The notes: a model not told the origin generated them from the letters alone. A DNA stretch of 64,000 nucleotides from an uncultured Rhodospirillaceae bacterium (GCA_913020445.1 CAJWAR010000005.1:49414-113413), one strand, 5' to 3'; numbered from the stretch's first letter, positions 9,062 through 17,780 are shown. Numbers and translations: made by a program.

Positions 9062-10195
9062 CTATTTGACTTCCTGCGCATTTATGGCGTTCGGGGAATT
9101 TAGGGGATTGGTTTCGGACACGCCTTCGACATAGATCGACTGTGATGGGAAAGCAAATCCCGACCCTGCTTCTTCAACAATTTTCATAAAGGCCAGCATG
9201 TGTTCCTCGACAATGTCCCGCCACGTCACCCAATCAGTGGTCTTGGTGAAATAATAGAGATTGATATCCACACTGGATGCATTGAACGCGACCATATGAA
9301 CCATCTCCGTGACACCATGATCAACCCGGTCATCAGTGGCAATAAATTGGCGGAACCTTTCAAGGATATTTTCAAACTGATCAGCGGTGGTCGAATAAAC
9401 CAGCCCGATATCCATTTTGATACGCCTATTGCTCATGCGCGACCAATTGGTAATCGGGGCGTTGGCGATAACGCCGTTCGGCACGGTTTGGATGGCTTTC
9501 GAAAATTTGCGGATTTTAACCGTCGAGAGGGTGATCTCCTCAACCGTGCCATGACCGATGCTCGGCGCTTCAATCCAATCACCAACTTTAAAGACGCGGT
9601 CGATCAGGATCAGTTTAACGCCGCCAAATAAATTGGAGACGGTATCTTTGGCGGCAAAGGCAAAGGGCAGCGACAGCACGCCAATGCCGGCAAAATACGG
9701 CCACGGATTAATCCCCCATTGCGCCAGCACGGCAACAATGCCCGAGCCAAAAAGAAATATTTTAAGAAATTTAAGAAGATAGTTTTTAACTTCGTGGGCG
9801 ACCGGGCCGGCCAGCCTGACCAACATCCGGTCAAAAAAGATCGAGATCGGATCAACCAGACGAAAGCCGGTCCAAAATATGGTAAACGCAATCAGCGACT
9901 TAATGATGCGAACCAGAATCTCTTCAACATGCTCACCAAAGGAAATCCATTGCACGGCAAAGGAAAGCCCGAGAATGAAAAACAAAAACATCAAAGGCTG
10001 TTGCAAAGCCTTGATAATCTTATCATCGACATCGGTCTCGGTAAGGTTCGACCAGCGTTTTAAGCGGGCGATCACGGTGCGGGCAAAAAATTTGCGCATC
10101 AAAATAAATATGAACAGGACAATGGCGGCGATCGCCATTTCACCAACGGTGACACCGAAAAAATCGCTGTTCCAAACTGTCTTAAATTCGTTCAT
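9062..10195 (-). CDS. MscS-family mechanosensitive ion channel
   Basis: Inner-membrane channel gated by membrane tension, releasing small solutes on osmotic downshock. The 377 residues start with several hydrophobic segments (about 15-190), then the conserved pore-lining and beta-domain region (PFAFAAKDTVSNLFGGVKL; DRVFKVGDWIE; VPNGVIANAPITNWSR) and a cytoplasmic C-terminal domain. The ATG at 10195 is taken; a TTG one codon upstream is also in frame. It forms a contiguous pair with DUF6165 and follows recX by about 60 bp. Confidence 0.9.
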   Translation of the reverse strand: MNEFKTVWNSDFFGVTVGEMAIAAIVLFIFILMRKFFARTVIARLKRWSNLTETDVDDKIIKALQQPLMFLFFILGLSFAVQWISFGEHVEEILVRIIKSLIAFTIFWTGFRLVDPISIFFDRMLVRLAGPVAHEVKNYLLKFLKIFLFGSGIVAVLAQWGINPWPYFAGIGVLSLPFAFAAKDTVSNLFGGVKLILIDRVFKVGDWIEAPSIGHGTVEEITLSTVKIRKFSKAIQTVPNGVIANAPITNWSRMSNRRIKMDIGLVYSTTADQFENILERFRQFIATDDRVDHGVTEMVHMVAFNASSVDINLYYFTKTTDWVTWRDIVEEHMLAFMKIVEEAGSGFAFPSQSIYVEGVSETNPLNSPNAINAQEVK

Positions 10196-10258
10196 CAAAT
10201 AATCCGTTAATTGCCCGCACGTTAATCAATCGAAATCCCAATAATTGCAAACTAATTC

Positions 10259-10852
10259 TTAACCATAAGTATTCTGTTCAATTTCATCTTCAAGCTCTGC
10301 CGCCGTATCGGCGTCGATAACTTTTTGCGCCATATCGTAATTGAAGCCGGCGCGGGCCAGGGCAGCGAGATCTTTTTCCCGTAATTCCGATCGGTCATCG
10401 GCGCTCCGATACGGGCCAATGCGGCGTTTTCTGGCAAAGGTTACGGCGGCGGTTAACTCCGGGTTTTGATCCTCTTCCTTCAACTTTTCCAGGGTCGCGG
10501 AAATCAGATCGGCAGCGACCCCTTTTTCGGCGAGTTTGGCCCGGATGGCGCGCGCCGATGAGCCTCGGCGATTAAGACCTTCCGCCCGCACCTTGGCAAA
10601 TTGAGCATCGTCCAACAAACCGACTTCATTGTAACGCTTGATCAGCTGGGCGATTACTTCCGCTCCCTCTTCGGGGTCTGTGTCATGATGATAAGCCGAA
10701 CGCTGGACCCGGCGCATTAAGACGCGGCGCAAATTCTCACTTGATGAAGAAAAGCGCTGCAAATAGTAAAGCGCTGCATTTTCCAGCGATTTTGGCGTCG
10801 CTTTGCGGGGCACTTTTTTCTTACGCTGCGGTCTTTTTAAGTCTTCGGTCAC
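10259..10852 (-). CDS. recX: Regulatory protein RecX
   Basis: Cytoplasmic modulator that binds and restrains RecA filaments. The 197 residues show the three-helix repeats of RecX: ALYYLQRFSSSSENLRRVLMR near residue 26, GLLDDAQFAKVRAEGLNRRG near 97 and IRAKLAEKGVAADLISATL near 120. The last repeat has DLAALARAGFNYDMAQKVI. The start is GTG. recA is not adjacent, and a Lys/Arg-rich N terminus precedes the first repeat. Confidence 0.87.
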   Translation of the reverse strand: MTEDLKRPQRKKKVPRKATPKSLENAALYYLQRFSSSSENLRRVLMRRVQRSAYHHDTDPEEGAEVIAQLIKRYNEVGLLDDAQFAKVRAEGLNRRGSSARAIRAKLAEKGVAADLISATLEKLKEEDQNPELTAAVTFARKRRIGPYRSADDRSELREKDLAALARAGFNYDMAQKVIDADTAAELEDEIEQNTYG

Positions 10853-10952
10853 CGAATTTTTCTTCTAATGTGTCACAAAAAGCTTGGATTTCTGTATCAC
10901 AGGGTTATATCAACTGCCCAGTAAAATCACATGGCACTAAACGAGATATATA

Positions 10953-11768
10953 ATGCCGGATCAATCCGCTAAGCCCAATCCACTCAATATTAGGCCCGTA
11001 CTCACCAGCGCCAATTGGCGTGGCTTGTGGACGCTCTATACCAAGGAGGTCCATCGCTATTTCAAAATATTCGGCCAGACGTTGCTGGCGCCGATTATCA
11101 CCACATTGTTGTTTCTGACAGTTTTCGCTGTCGCCTTCGGCGGCGGGCGCACCATCAACGGACTGCCCTATGTCGAATTCCTGGCGCCGGGCCTTTTGAT
11201 GATGACAATCTTGCAAAACGCCTTTGCCAACACGTCAACTTCGCTGATCCAGCAAAAACTCAATGAGAATATCGTCGATACGCTAATGCCGCCCTTGAGC
11301 GCACTGGAATTAACAGTCGGTTTTGTAATGTCCGGCGCGACGCGGGGCCTGATGGTCGCCATTGGCGTTGGCGCCAGTCTTGCTTTTATCGTACCCGTGC
11401 ACATCCACAGTGTCGCCGCGATCGTGTTTTTTGCCGTCGGCGCAGCGCTGATGATGGGCGCGATGGGCATGATGACCGGCATCTGGGCGGAGAAATTCGA
11501 TCAGGTATCGACGGTCACCAATTTTATTATTTTGCCCCTATCCTTCCTCAGCGGCACTTTTTTTCCAATCACCCGCTTTCCGGACATACTCCAGAGTGTC
11601 AGCCACTTTAATCCGTTCTTTTATCTCATTGATGGCCTGCGCTTTGGCTTTACCGGTCAGTCAACTGGCTCGGTTGAAATCGGCGTTGCCTTTGTCATCG
11701 TGATTAACGCCGTTCTGTTGGCGATTTGTTACGCCATGTTCAAGACCGGCTACAAGATAAAGGATTGA
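10953..11768 (+). CDS. ABC-2 type transporter permease (first of a tandem pair)
   Basis: Inner-membrane ABC-2 permease of 271 residues with six predicted membrane segments. It shows the family pattern of an N-terminal amphipathic stretch (LYTKEVHRYFKIFGQTLLAPI), VEFLAPGLLMM, DTLMPPLSALELTVGFV and the conserved LSGTFFPITRFPDILQ and NPFFYLIDGLRFGF motifs of NodJ/YadH-like permeases. It is followed after 4 bp by a clearly related permease. No ATP-binding subunit is encoded on either side, so the pair must use an ATPase from elsewhere. The substrate is unknown. Confidence 0.88.
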   Translation: MPDQSAKPNPLNIRPVLTSANWRGLWTLYTKEVHRYFKIFGQTLLAPIITTLLFLTVFAVAFGGGRTINGLPYVEFLAPGLLMMTILQNAFANTSTSLIQQKLNENIVDTLMPPLSALELTVGFVMSGATRGLMVAIGVGASLAFIVPVHIHSVAAIVFFAVGAALMMGAMGMMTGIWAEKFDQVSTVTNFIILPLSFLSGTFFPITRFPDILQSVSHFNPFFYLIDGLRFGFTGQSTGSVEIGVAFVIVINAVLLAICYAMFKTGYKIKD

Positions 11769-11772
11769 GCGG

Positions 11773-12570
11773 ATGCAGATAGGAGATACCCGTCCCCGCC
11801 GCGGCCAATGGAATATGCTGGGTACTTGGGCGCTTTATAAAAGAGAAGTGCTTCGCTTTTTTAAAATATCCGGCCAGACTTTTGTCGCCCCGGTTATTAC
11901 CGCGTTGTTGTTCCTGGCGATTTTCAGCCTCGCTTTTGCCGGCCAAGGGCGCTCGATCGGCGATATACCGTTCGTCCGGTTTCTGGTGCCGGGCCTGACC
12001 CTCATGGCGGTGATGACGGCCAGCTTCGCCAATGCGTCATTCTCGCTAATGTTTGAAAAAGTCGTCGAAACTATTGTTGATACATTAATGCCGCCGATGA
12101 CCCCGGCAGAACTGACCGCAGGCTATGTCTTGTCGAGCACGACGCGCGGTTTTTTGGTCGGCCTCATGGTGATCATTGGTATGGCTGTTTTCACCGATAT
12201 CCAAATCTATTCATTATTTTTTGTTTTGTTTCACGCCATTGCCGCCTCGATGTTGATGGCCTTGCTGGGCCTGATTGTGGCAATTTGGGCGGATAAAATT
12301 GACCATGTCGCCTCGGTCAATAATTTTGTCATTCTGCCGTTTACATTCCTGTCCGGTACCTTTTATTCGATCGAACACCTGCCCGAAACCTTTCAAAAAA
12401 TCGCCCATTTCAATCCGTTCTTTTATTTGATCGATGGATTTCGCTACGGCTTTTTGGGCTTGCATGACGGCTCACTGACCACCGGCATCGTGTTATTGAC
12501 CGTGCTGATCGCGATTTCCTGGGCAGCTTGCATAAAATTATTCGCCAGCGGCTATAAGCTGAAGTCCTAA
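11773..12570 (+). CDS. ABC-2 type transporter permease (second of a tandem pair)
   Basis: A 265-residue inner-membrane permease paralogous to the previous gene along its whole length: LYKREVLRFFKISGQTFVAPV, VRFLVPGLTLMAVM, DTLMPPMTPAELTAGYVL, LSGTFYSIEHLPETF and NPFFYLIDGFRYGF. Each matches the corresponding motif of its neighbour, so the pair arose by duplication. The products could form a heterodimeric channel with a shared ATPase encoded elsewhere, or serve two separate exporters. It is probably translationally linked to the upstream gene. Confidence 0.88.
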   Translation: MQIGDTRPRRGQWNMLGTWALYKREVLRFFKISGQTFVAPVITALLFLAIFSLAFAGQGRSIGDIPFVRFLVPGLTLMAVMTASFANASFSLMFEKVVETIVDTLMPPMTPAELTAGYVLSSTTRGFLVGLMVIIGMAVFTDIQIYSLFFVLFHAIAASMLMALLGLIVAIWADKIDHVASVNNFVILPFTFLSGTFYSIEHLPETFQKIAHFNPFFYLIDGFRYGFLGLHDGSLTTGIVLLTVLIAISWAACIKLFASGYKLKS

Positions 12571-12609
12571 AGTAAACAAAAGGTTCCTTTTTGGTCACTT
12601 TAGGTCTAT

Positions 12610-12633
12610 TATACTCCTAAATTCAGGAGAATA
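12610..12633 (+). promoter_or_regulatory. Candidate operator of the toxin-antitoxin operon, overlapping the ribosome site
   Basis: TATACTCCT and AGGAGAATA form a dyad (8 of 9 positions) separated by 6 bases. The right arm contains the ribosome site AGGAG, 8 bases before the antitoxin ATG. ParD-type antitoxins usually repress their own promoter by binding such dyads; here the same sequence could also form an RNA hairpin hiding the ribosome site. The role is inferred. Confidence 0.45.
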
Positions 12634-12637
12634 TACT

Positions 12638-12847
12638 ATGGCTGTAAATGTTAAACTCGCAGATGATCTAGTGGCGGATGCAAAAAAATATGCTGCCATT
12701 CACCATCGTTCGACACCAAAACAAATTGAATATTGGTCCCATATGGGCAAGGTCGCTGAAGAAAATCCGGACCTCCCTTTCTCGGTGATCAAAGATATTC
12801 TGATTGCCCGCCAGGAAGATGCTGATGAAGAGTATAATTTCGGCTAA
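12638..12847 (+). CDS. ParD-like antitoxin
   Basis: A 69-residue protein matching the ParD-like type II antitoxin group: an N-terminal strand (VNVKLADDLVADAKKYAAIHHRS) suited to a DNA-binding ribbon-helix-helix dimer, then TPKQIEYWSHMGKVAEENPDL and an acidic C-terminal tail for toxin contact. It has a clear AGGAG ribosome site. Its stop codon overlaps the start of the toxin gene (TAATG), the usual coupling in toxin-antitoxin pairs. Confidence 0.82.
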   Translation: MAVNVKLADDLVADAKKYAAIHHRSTPKQIEYWSHMGKVAEENPDLPFSVIKDILIARQEDADEEYNFG

Positions 12848-13122
12848 TGCCAAAAATTCTTCAAACGCCTACTTTTAAACGTATCGCTAAAAAACTGCAC
12901 AAATCAGAAAAACAAGTTCTTGATGACGCCGTGAAGGAGATCGCTGCCGACCCCGCATGTGGTGAAGCTAAAGTTGGCGATTTGGCTGGGGTTAGAGTCT
13001 TTAAATTCAGAATAAACAACAATCTAAATCTATTAGCCTATGAATATTTCGAAAACGAGGACGAAATTAAACTTTTGGCACTTGGGTCACACGAAAATTT
13101 TTACCGCAATCTGAAGCGGTAA
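12847..13122 (+). CDS. RelE/ParE-superfamily toxin
   Basis: A 91-residue basic protein with the RelE/ParE fold pattern: N-terminal helices (TFKRIAKKLHKSEKQVLDDAVKEI), a linker (GEAKVGDLAGVRVFKFR), and C-terminal strands with LLALGSHENFYRNLKR. Relatives are mRNA interferases or gyrase poisons; this one most resembles mRNA-cleaving RelE-like toxins with a late His/Tyr (HENFYR), but the target is not proven. It is coupled to the upstream antitoxin by a one-base overlap. The A+T-rich pair stands out from the neighbouring genes, consistent with acquisition. Confidence 0.82.
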   Translation: MPKILQTPTFKRIAKKLHKSEKQVLDDAVKEIAADPACGEAKVGDLAGVRVFKFRINNNLNLLAYEYFENEDEIKLLALGSHENFYRNLKR

Positions 13123-13159
13123 ACAATAAAAGAAAACCTCGGCTAAACACCCATTTTTG

Positions 13160-13188
13160 TTGACAAATAGGGCTGAGATTTAGATACT
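13160..13188 (+). promoter_or_regulatory. Candidate sigma-70 promoter for argD-argF-hslO
   Basis: A perfect -35 hexamer TTGACA at 13160-13165 is followed after 17 bases by GATACT (4 of 6 matches to TATAAT) at 13183-13188. It is about 65 bp before the argD start and upstream of a terminator-like hairpin, so transcripts from it would pass through that hairpin. Confidence 0.5.
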
Positions 13189-13201
13189 GCGCCGCTTTCC
13201 C

Positions 13202-13240
13202 GGACGGTATACCCAAAATGTGCCGTCCTTAATTTTTTTT
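13202..13240 (+). terminator. Terminator-like hairpin in the argD leader (possible attenuator)
   Basis: GGACGGTA and TGCCGTCC pair as an 8-bp stem with one G-U, an 11-base loop, then TTAA and eight T residues. The T tract ends only 12 bases before the argD start and the ribosome site follows directly, leaving no room for a promoter after it. It may be the terminator of the toxin gene, an attenuator for argD, or both. Confidence 0.6.
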
Positions 13241-13252
13241 GAGGAGAGCGAC

Positions 13253-14428
13253 GTGACTTCCGCCATTATGCCCACCTATGCACCGGCAGATATTGCCTTC
13301 GAGCATGGTGAAGGCGTTTATCTATTTTCGACCGACGGCAAGAAATATGTGGACTTCGGTTCGGGTATCGCTGTCAGCTCGCTCGGCCATTCGCATCCGC
13401 ATTTGGTCGCCGCCATCCAGGAACAAGCCGGTAAGGTATTGCATTATTCCAATCTATACCGCATCCCAGGCCAGGAAACTCTCGCCCAACGCCTTGTCGA
13501 TAATAGTTTTGCCAGCTCGGTGTTCACCTGTAATTCAGGCGCCGAAGCGGTCGAGTGCGGCCTTAAAATTGTACGGCGCTATCATGATGTAAATGGCAAT
13601 CCCGATAAATTCCGGGTGATCACCTGTACCGGCAGCTTTCATGGCCGGACATTGGCGACCTTATCAGCTGCCAAAAACGAAAAGCATATGGACGGCTTTA
13701 CGCCGATGCTGGACGGTTTTGATCAGGTTCCGTTTGGCAATTTAAATGAGCTGAGGGCTGCTATTACCGAAGAAACCGCCGCCATATTGGTTGAACCGAT
13801 CCAGGGCGAAGGCGGCATAACATATGCTGAGCCGGAGTATTTTAAACGGCTCAGAGATACCGCCGATGAATTTGGCATATTGCTGTTTATCGATGAAGTA
13901 CAGACTGGTATCGGTCGAACCGGCAAATTATTTGCCCATGAATGGGCGGAGATTCAGCCGGATGTGGTTGCGACCGCTAAAGGACTTGGCGGCGGCTTCC
14001 CGGTCGGCGCGTGTTTGGCCAATGACAAAGCCACCGCTGCCATGGCGCCCGGCACTCATGGCTCCACCTTTGGCGGCAATCCAATGGCATCAGCAGCCGC
14101 TAACGCCGTGTTGGATATAGTTTTAGCCGATGGCTTCTTGGAAAATGTCCAAAAGATGGGCGCTTATCTCCGCTCCCAACTCGAAGAGCTTTCCAGCAAG
14201 CACGCTTTCTTAGGTGAAGTCCGCGGCCAGGGTCTGTTGGCCGGCGTCACCTGTGATGACAGTGTCACTAATCTCGATCTCGTTAAAGCCGCCGAAGACA
14301 AAGGCCTGCTGACCGTACCGGCAGGTGCTAACGTTGTCCGGGTATTGCCACCGCTGATCGTTAGCGAAACCGAAATCGATGAAGGTGTGGCAATCCTTGA
14401 TCAAGCTTGCGGTGAGATGGGTGGCTGA
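13253..14428 (+). CDS. argD: Acetylornithine aminotransferase
   Basis: Class-III PLP aminotransferase of arginine biosynthesis, converting N-acetylglutamate semialdehyde and glutamate to N-acetylornithine in the cytoplasm. Key features are [18 protein letters not shown], the cofactor-binding [14 protein letters not shown], the SFHGRT motif, [14 protein letters not shown] with the PLP-contacting Asp, and the Schiff-base Lys in [13 protein letters not shown]. The GTG at 13253 is chosen because GAGGAG precedes it by 6 bases, giving 391 residues; a longer frame from 13220 would run through the T tract. First gene of argD-argF-hslO. Confidence 0.93.
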   Translation: MTSAIMPTYAPADIAFEHGEGVYLFSTDGKKYVDFGSGIAVSSLGHSHPHLVAAIQEQAGKVLHYSNLYRIPGQETLAQRLVDNSFASSVFTCNSGAEAVECGLKIVRRYHDVNGNPDKFRVITCTGSFHGRTLATLSAAKNEKHMDGFTPMLDGFDQVPFGNLNELRAAITEETAAILVEPIQGEGGITYAEPEYFKRLRDTADEFGILLFIDEVQTGIGRTGKLFAHEWAEIQPDVVATAKGLGGGFPVGACLANDKATAAMAPGTHGSTFGGNPMASAAANAVLDIVLADGFLENVQKMGAYLRSQLEELSSKHAFLGEVRGQGLLAGVTCDDSVTNLDLVKAAEDKGLLTVPAGANVVRVLPPLIVSETEIDEGVAILDQACGEMGG

Positions 14429-14429
14429 C

Positions 14430-15356
14430 ATGTCGACCCCCGAAACAACGCCAAGGCATTTTCTCGATATCGACCAGTTCGATAGCGCGACGTTGCGCGC
14501 CATCCTCGATCATGCCTCAAAACTAAAAAAAGCAGGGCGCGGTCACGCAAAACCTTTAGCCGACCATACGCTGGTGTTGATCTTCGAGAAGTCCTCAACC
14601 CGGACGCGGGTATCCTTTGAGGTTGGCATGCAGCAATTGGGCGGCAATGTCATCGTCCTCGGCAGTCAGGATTCGCAGCTCGGACGCGGCGAAAGCGTTG
14701 CCGATACGGCGCGGGTCTTATCACGTTTTGCTGATGCGATTATGATCCGGACCGATTCTCACCAAAAGCTTGAATGGCTGGCGGAATATGCTTCAGTGCC
14801 GGTGATCAATGGGCTGACCGATGACAGCCATCCCTGCCAGATCATGGCCGACGTGATGACTTTTGAAGAACATCGGGGGCCAATCGAGGGCAAAACGATT
14901 GCCTGGGTTGGCGACGGCAACAACGTGGCGGCGAGCTGGCTCCACGCGGCGATTAAGTTCAATTTCAAATTCAATATTGCGACGCCGCTTGAGTTTCAAT
15001 TGCCGGATCATCTGATCGAATGGGCGAATGCCGAAGGCGGTGATGTAACCGTCACCAATATCGCTGAGGATGCGGTCGCTGGCGCTGATTGCGTCGTCGC
15101 CGATACCTGGGTTTCTATGGGCGATGATGATGAGCGGGACAAACGTCTTGAATTACTCGGCCCCTATCAGGTCAATGACGCCTTGATGGCCAAGGCTAAC
15201 TCGGCGGCGTTGTTTATGCATTGCCTGCCGGCGCACCGGGGCGAAGAAGTTACCGATACGGTTATTGATGGCCGGCAAAGCGTCGTCTGGGACGAGGCCG
15301 AAAACCGCTTGCATGCGCAAAAAGGTATTCTTGCCTATTGCCTGGATGTGCTTTAA
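14430..15356 (+). CDS. argF: Ornithine carbamoyltransferase
   Basis: Makes citrulline from ornithine and carbamoyl phosphate in arginine synthesis. The 308-residue protein has the carbamoyl-phosphate motif [15 protein letters not shown], the [12 protein letters not shown] motif, [12 protein letters not shown] and the ornithine-site signature [13 protein letters not shown] with the catalytic Cys. The ATG at 14430 lies one base after the argD stop; an upstream in-frame start at 14379 lies inside argD and is rejected. Coexpression with argD is near certain. Confidence 0.95.
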   Translation: MSTPETTPRHFLDIDQFDSATLRAILDHASKLKKAGRGHAKPLADHTLVLIFEKSSTRTRVSFEVGMQQLGGNVIVLGSQDSQLGRGESVADTARVLSRFADAIMIRTDSHQKLEWLAEYASVPVINGLTDDSHPCQIMADVMTFEEHRGPIEGKTIAWVGDGNNVAASWLHAAIKFNFKFNIATPLEFQLPDHLIEWANAEGGDVTVTNIAEDAVAGADCVVADTWVSMGDDDERDKRLELLGPYQVNDALMAKANSAALFMHCLPAHRGEEVTDTVIDGRQSVVWDEAENRLHAQKGILAYCLDVL

Positions 15357-15368
15357 CGCTTTCCAACT

Positions 15369-16283
15369 ATGACCGACACCCAATTCCCAAATGAAGTTCA
15401 ACCCTTCAGCATTGAAGGTGCCAATGTGCGGGGCCGCTTGGTGCGGCTAGGGCAAGCTTATGGTGAAATTTTGGGCTCTCACGACTATCCGGAACCGGTC
15501 GGCAATCTCATGGGAGAACTCACGACCATGACCGCGGCGCTGGCCAATTCGCTCAAATATGACGGGCTCTTTATTTTGCAAACCCAGAGCGATGGTCCGG
15601 TGAGCATGATGGTCGTTGACGTTACCAGCGACGGTACCATACGAGGTTATGCACGCCATGACAGTGATAGTTTTGCCGCTGGCTATGAGATTGATAAAGC
15701 CGTGCCGCATATTATGGGCAGCGGCCATATTGCTTTCACCGTCGACCAAGGCCCGGATACCGAACGCTATCAGGGCATCACTGAGCTTGAAGGGGCGAGC
15801 CTTGCCGAATGCGCGCAATCCTACTTCCGTCAATCCGAGCAATTGGAGACGGCGCTACTGCTGACCTCGGACGCAGCGAACAAACGGGCGGCGGCGTTGA
15901 TGATCCAGAAAATGCCGGCGACCGGGGAAGGTGCGGAACAACGCCTTAAACTCACACCAGAAGAAGACGATGAGAGCTGGCGCGACGCGGTTATTCTGAT
16001 GAGTTCAATGACCACCGAGGAGTTGCTTGATCCTGGCCTTAGTTCCTGGGATTTGCTTTATCGGCTCTATCACGAAACCGGGGTCCGGCTGTATGACAAT
16101 AAGCCGCTTAAGTTTCAGTGCCGGTGCTCGGCGGAAAAAGTTTTGGCGACATTGGCGTCGTTTTCACCCGAAGATCTGGCTGACATGAAATCCGATGACG
16201 GTCTGATCGTCGCGACCTGCGAATTTTGCCTCACCGAATACAAATTCGATGATGACTCCTTGGCCGCTCATCGCGCCCGCTAA
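15369..16283 (+). CDS. hslO: Hsp33 redox-regulated holdase chaperone
   Basis: Cytoplasmic chaperone that becomes active when oxidants release zinc from its four C-terminal cysteines. The 304 residues include the N-terminal domain (GRLVRLGQAYGEIL, AALANSLKYDGLFILQTQSDGP), the YFRQSEQLET linker region and the zinc motif C-x-C (FQCRCS, near residue 253) with C-x2-C (ATCEFC, near 286). It lies 12 bp after argF, an alphaproteobacterial arrangement, and is probably in the same transcript. Confidence 0.94.
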   Translation: MTDTQFPNEVQPFSIEGANVRGRLVRLGQAYGEILGSHDYPEPVGNLMGELTTMTAALANSLKYDGLFILQTQSDGPVSMMVVDVTSDGTIRGYARHDSDSFAAGYEIDKAVPHIMGSGHIAFTVDQGPDTERYQGITELEGASLAECAQSYFRQSEQLETALLLTSDAANKRAAALMIQKMPATGEGAEQRLKLTPEEDDESWRDAVILMSSMTTEELLDPGLSSWDLLYRLYHETGVRLYDNKPLKFQCRCSAEKVLATLASFSPEDLADMKSDDGLIVATCEFCLTEYKFDDDSLAAHRAR

Positions 16284-16345
16284 ACAGTTAAAGTTAACTT
16301 GAAACACACTTGTTTTATGGCCCTCCTCCATGCCAACATGGGCGC

Positions 16346-16936
16346 ATGATGAAAAAACCTTATTCACGAATTTTTATAGTCATTGCCGTGCTGCTGCTCA
16401 CCGCCTGTCAGGCCAATTTACCGCCCGAGCAATTGCCTGAGATGACATTTAAGCATTTATCGCCGATCCAGTTGCGGGTTATCGATATTCAATTGGTGTC
16501 AAATTTTGAACGTAGCGCCGATGCGCCTCATGTCGCCCATAAATTCCCGGTTTCACCGGAGAAGGCTCTAATCCAATGGGCCGAAGACCGGTTGCTGATT
16601 GCCGGCAAGAAAAACACCGCGCGCTTTACGATCTTGCGCGCCGATGCCCAGGAAATTCCACTTAAATTGGATAAAAGTTTCAAAGGCGTGTTCAAAAACC
16701 AGCAATCTGAACGCTATGACACGTTTATCGAAGCCCAGCTCGAAATATTAGATGAGCGCAATATTCGCCAAGCCTTCGTTACCGCTAAAGCCGAGCAATC
16801 TATTTCGGTTTCAGAAGCGACACCACTCACCGACCGCCGCAAGATTTGGTACAATCTCGTGGAGAAACTCATGGCGCAATTCAATACGGCCATCGAAAAC
16901 AGCATCAATAATAATTTTCAAGGCTATTTGTTTTAA
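16346..16936 (+). CDS. Predicted lipoprotein of unknown function
   Basis: A 196-residue protein with a short signal peptide ending in a lipobox (VLLLTAC, Cys at about 21), so probably membrane-anchored and facing the periplasm. The mature part has LSPIQLRVIDIQLVSNFE, VSPEKALIQWAEDRL and a late helical segment (RKIWYNLVEKLMAQFNTAI). Proteins of this kind are widespread in alphaproteobacteria but have no assigned role. Two adjacent ATGs (16346 and 16349) are possible. The stop overlaps that of the convergent DUF6356 gene by 4 bp. Confidence 0.75.
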   Translation: MMKKPYSRIFIVIAVLLLTACQANLPPEQLPEMTFKHLSPIQLRVIDIQLVSNFERSADAPHVAHKFPVSPEKALIQWAEDRLLIAGKKNTARFTILRADAQEIPLKLDKSFKGVFKNQQSERYDTFIEAQLEILDERNIRQAFVTAKAEQSISVSEATPLTDRRKIWYNLVEKLMAQFNTAIENSINNNFQGYLF

Positions 16937-17172
16937 GCCATCTCTGTTTGCGTTTTATTTGCCCGCCGGTCACGGTGGGTGACCATATCGCGGTGTAATC
17001 CGCTAACCGTCATACTGCCGGTCCGCACAAATAGAAACGGCAAAAAGCCGTGGATCAGGCAGGCCAGACCCGCCGCTACCATGCGAAATGAGAATGAAAA
17101 GGCGCTGGCCATGTGTTGGAAGTAGTTTTCACCTACAGAATTTGGATGTTCGATAAATAGCTTGTTGATCAT
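16933..17172 (-). CDS. DUF6356 family small membrane protein
   Basis: A 79-residue protein with the family pattern FIEHPNSVGENYFQHM, then a hydrophobic stretch (FRMVAAGLACLIHGFLPFLF) likely to span the membrane, and the conserved VRTGSMTVSGLH...MVTHR tail. Found in alphaproteobacteria and of unknown function. It diverges from the AsnC-type regulator, with the regulator's inverted repeat in the shared spacer. Confidence 0.75.
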   Translation of the reverse strand: MINKLFIEHPNSVGENYFQHMASAFSFSFRMVAAGLACLIHGFLPFLFVRTGSMTVSGLHRDMVTHRDRRANKTQTEMA

Positions 17173-17271
17173 GTTCCTGGGACCTTATCCATTTGGTTGA
17201 TTTTATGCCTGGAATTCTAGGGAAAATCCGCTGAAAAGAGTTTTCGAAGTTAACCATGATTTTCAATTTAA

Positions 17272-17318
17272 TTAGAAAATTATATTAATAATTGTTTTTA
17301 TTTAATATAATTTTCTAA
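17272..17318 (+). repeat. Perfect 17-bp inverted repeat abutting the regulator's start codon
   Basis: Arms 17272-17288 (TTAGAAAATTATATTAA) and 17302-17318 (TTAATATAATTTTCTAA) are exact reverse complements around a 13-base A+T-rich centre. The right arm ends on the base before the ATG at 17319, so no ribosome site separates them. Likely an autoregulatory operator of the AsnC-type protein; as RNA it would form a stable hairpin at the start codon. Confidence 0.8.
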
Positions 17319-17780
17319 ATGGATGACATTGATCGAAAAATACTAAGCGAGTTGCAGCAAGATGGCACGCTTTCGGTTACCGAAATTGCCGACCGTGTCG
17401 GCCTTTCGACATCGCCGTGTTGGCGGCGCATTCAAATTCTCGAAGAAACCGGCGTAATCAGCAAACGCGTAGCGCTGCTGAACGCAGAAAAGCTCAATGT
17501 TGGCGTGACCGTCTTTGTCCGCGTCAAAACCAATCAGCATAGCTATGACTGGCTGGAAAACTTTGCCAAAGAAATTGAACGAATTGATGAGGTCGTCGAA
17601 TTCTACCGCATGAGCGGTGACATTGATTACCTGCTGCGGGTCGTGGTACCGGATATCGAAGGATTTGATGACGTTTATAAGCGTCTCATTTCAATTGCCG
17701 ATCTCGCCGATGTCAGCTCCAATTTCGCCATGGAAAAAATTAAATACACAACCAGCCTGCCGCTGGCTTACACGAAATAA
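17319..17780 (+). CDS. Lrp/AsnC family transcriptional regulator
   Basis: A 153-residue DNA-binding regulator of the feast/famine family. Residues 1-60 form the winged helix (DDIDRKILSELQQDGTLSV, IADRVGLSTSPCWRRIQ) and the rest an RAM ligand-binding domain (YRMSGDIDYLLRVVVPDIE). Such proteins form octamers, sense amino acids and usually repress themselves. The perfect inverted repeat ending at its start codon fits autoregulation. The effector and targets are unknown; it diverges from DUF6356. Confidence 0.92.
   Translation: MDDIDRKILSELQQDGTLSVTEIADRVGLSTSPCWRRIQILEETGVISKRVALLNAEKLNVGVTVFVRVKTNQHSYDWLENFAKEIERIDEVVEFYRMSGDIDYLLRVVVPDIEGFDDVYKRLISIADLADVSSNFAMEKIKYTTSLPLAYTK

Noticed and set aside
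13220..13252. An upstream argD start
   Set aside because: It would place coding sequence in the T tract of the hairpin; the GTG at 13253 has an excellent ribosome site.
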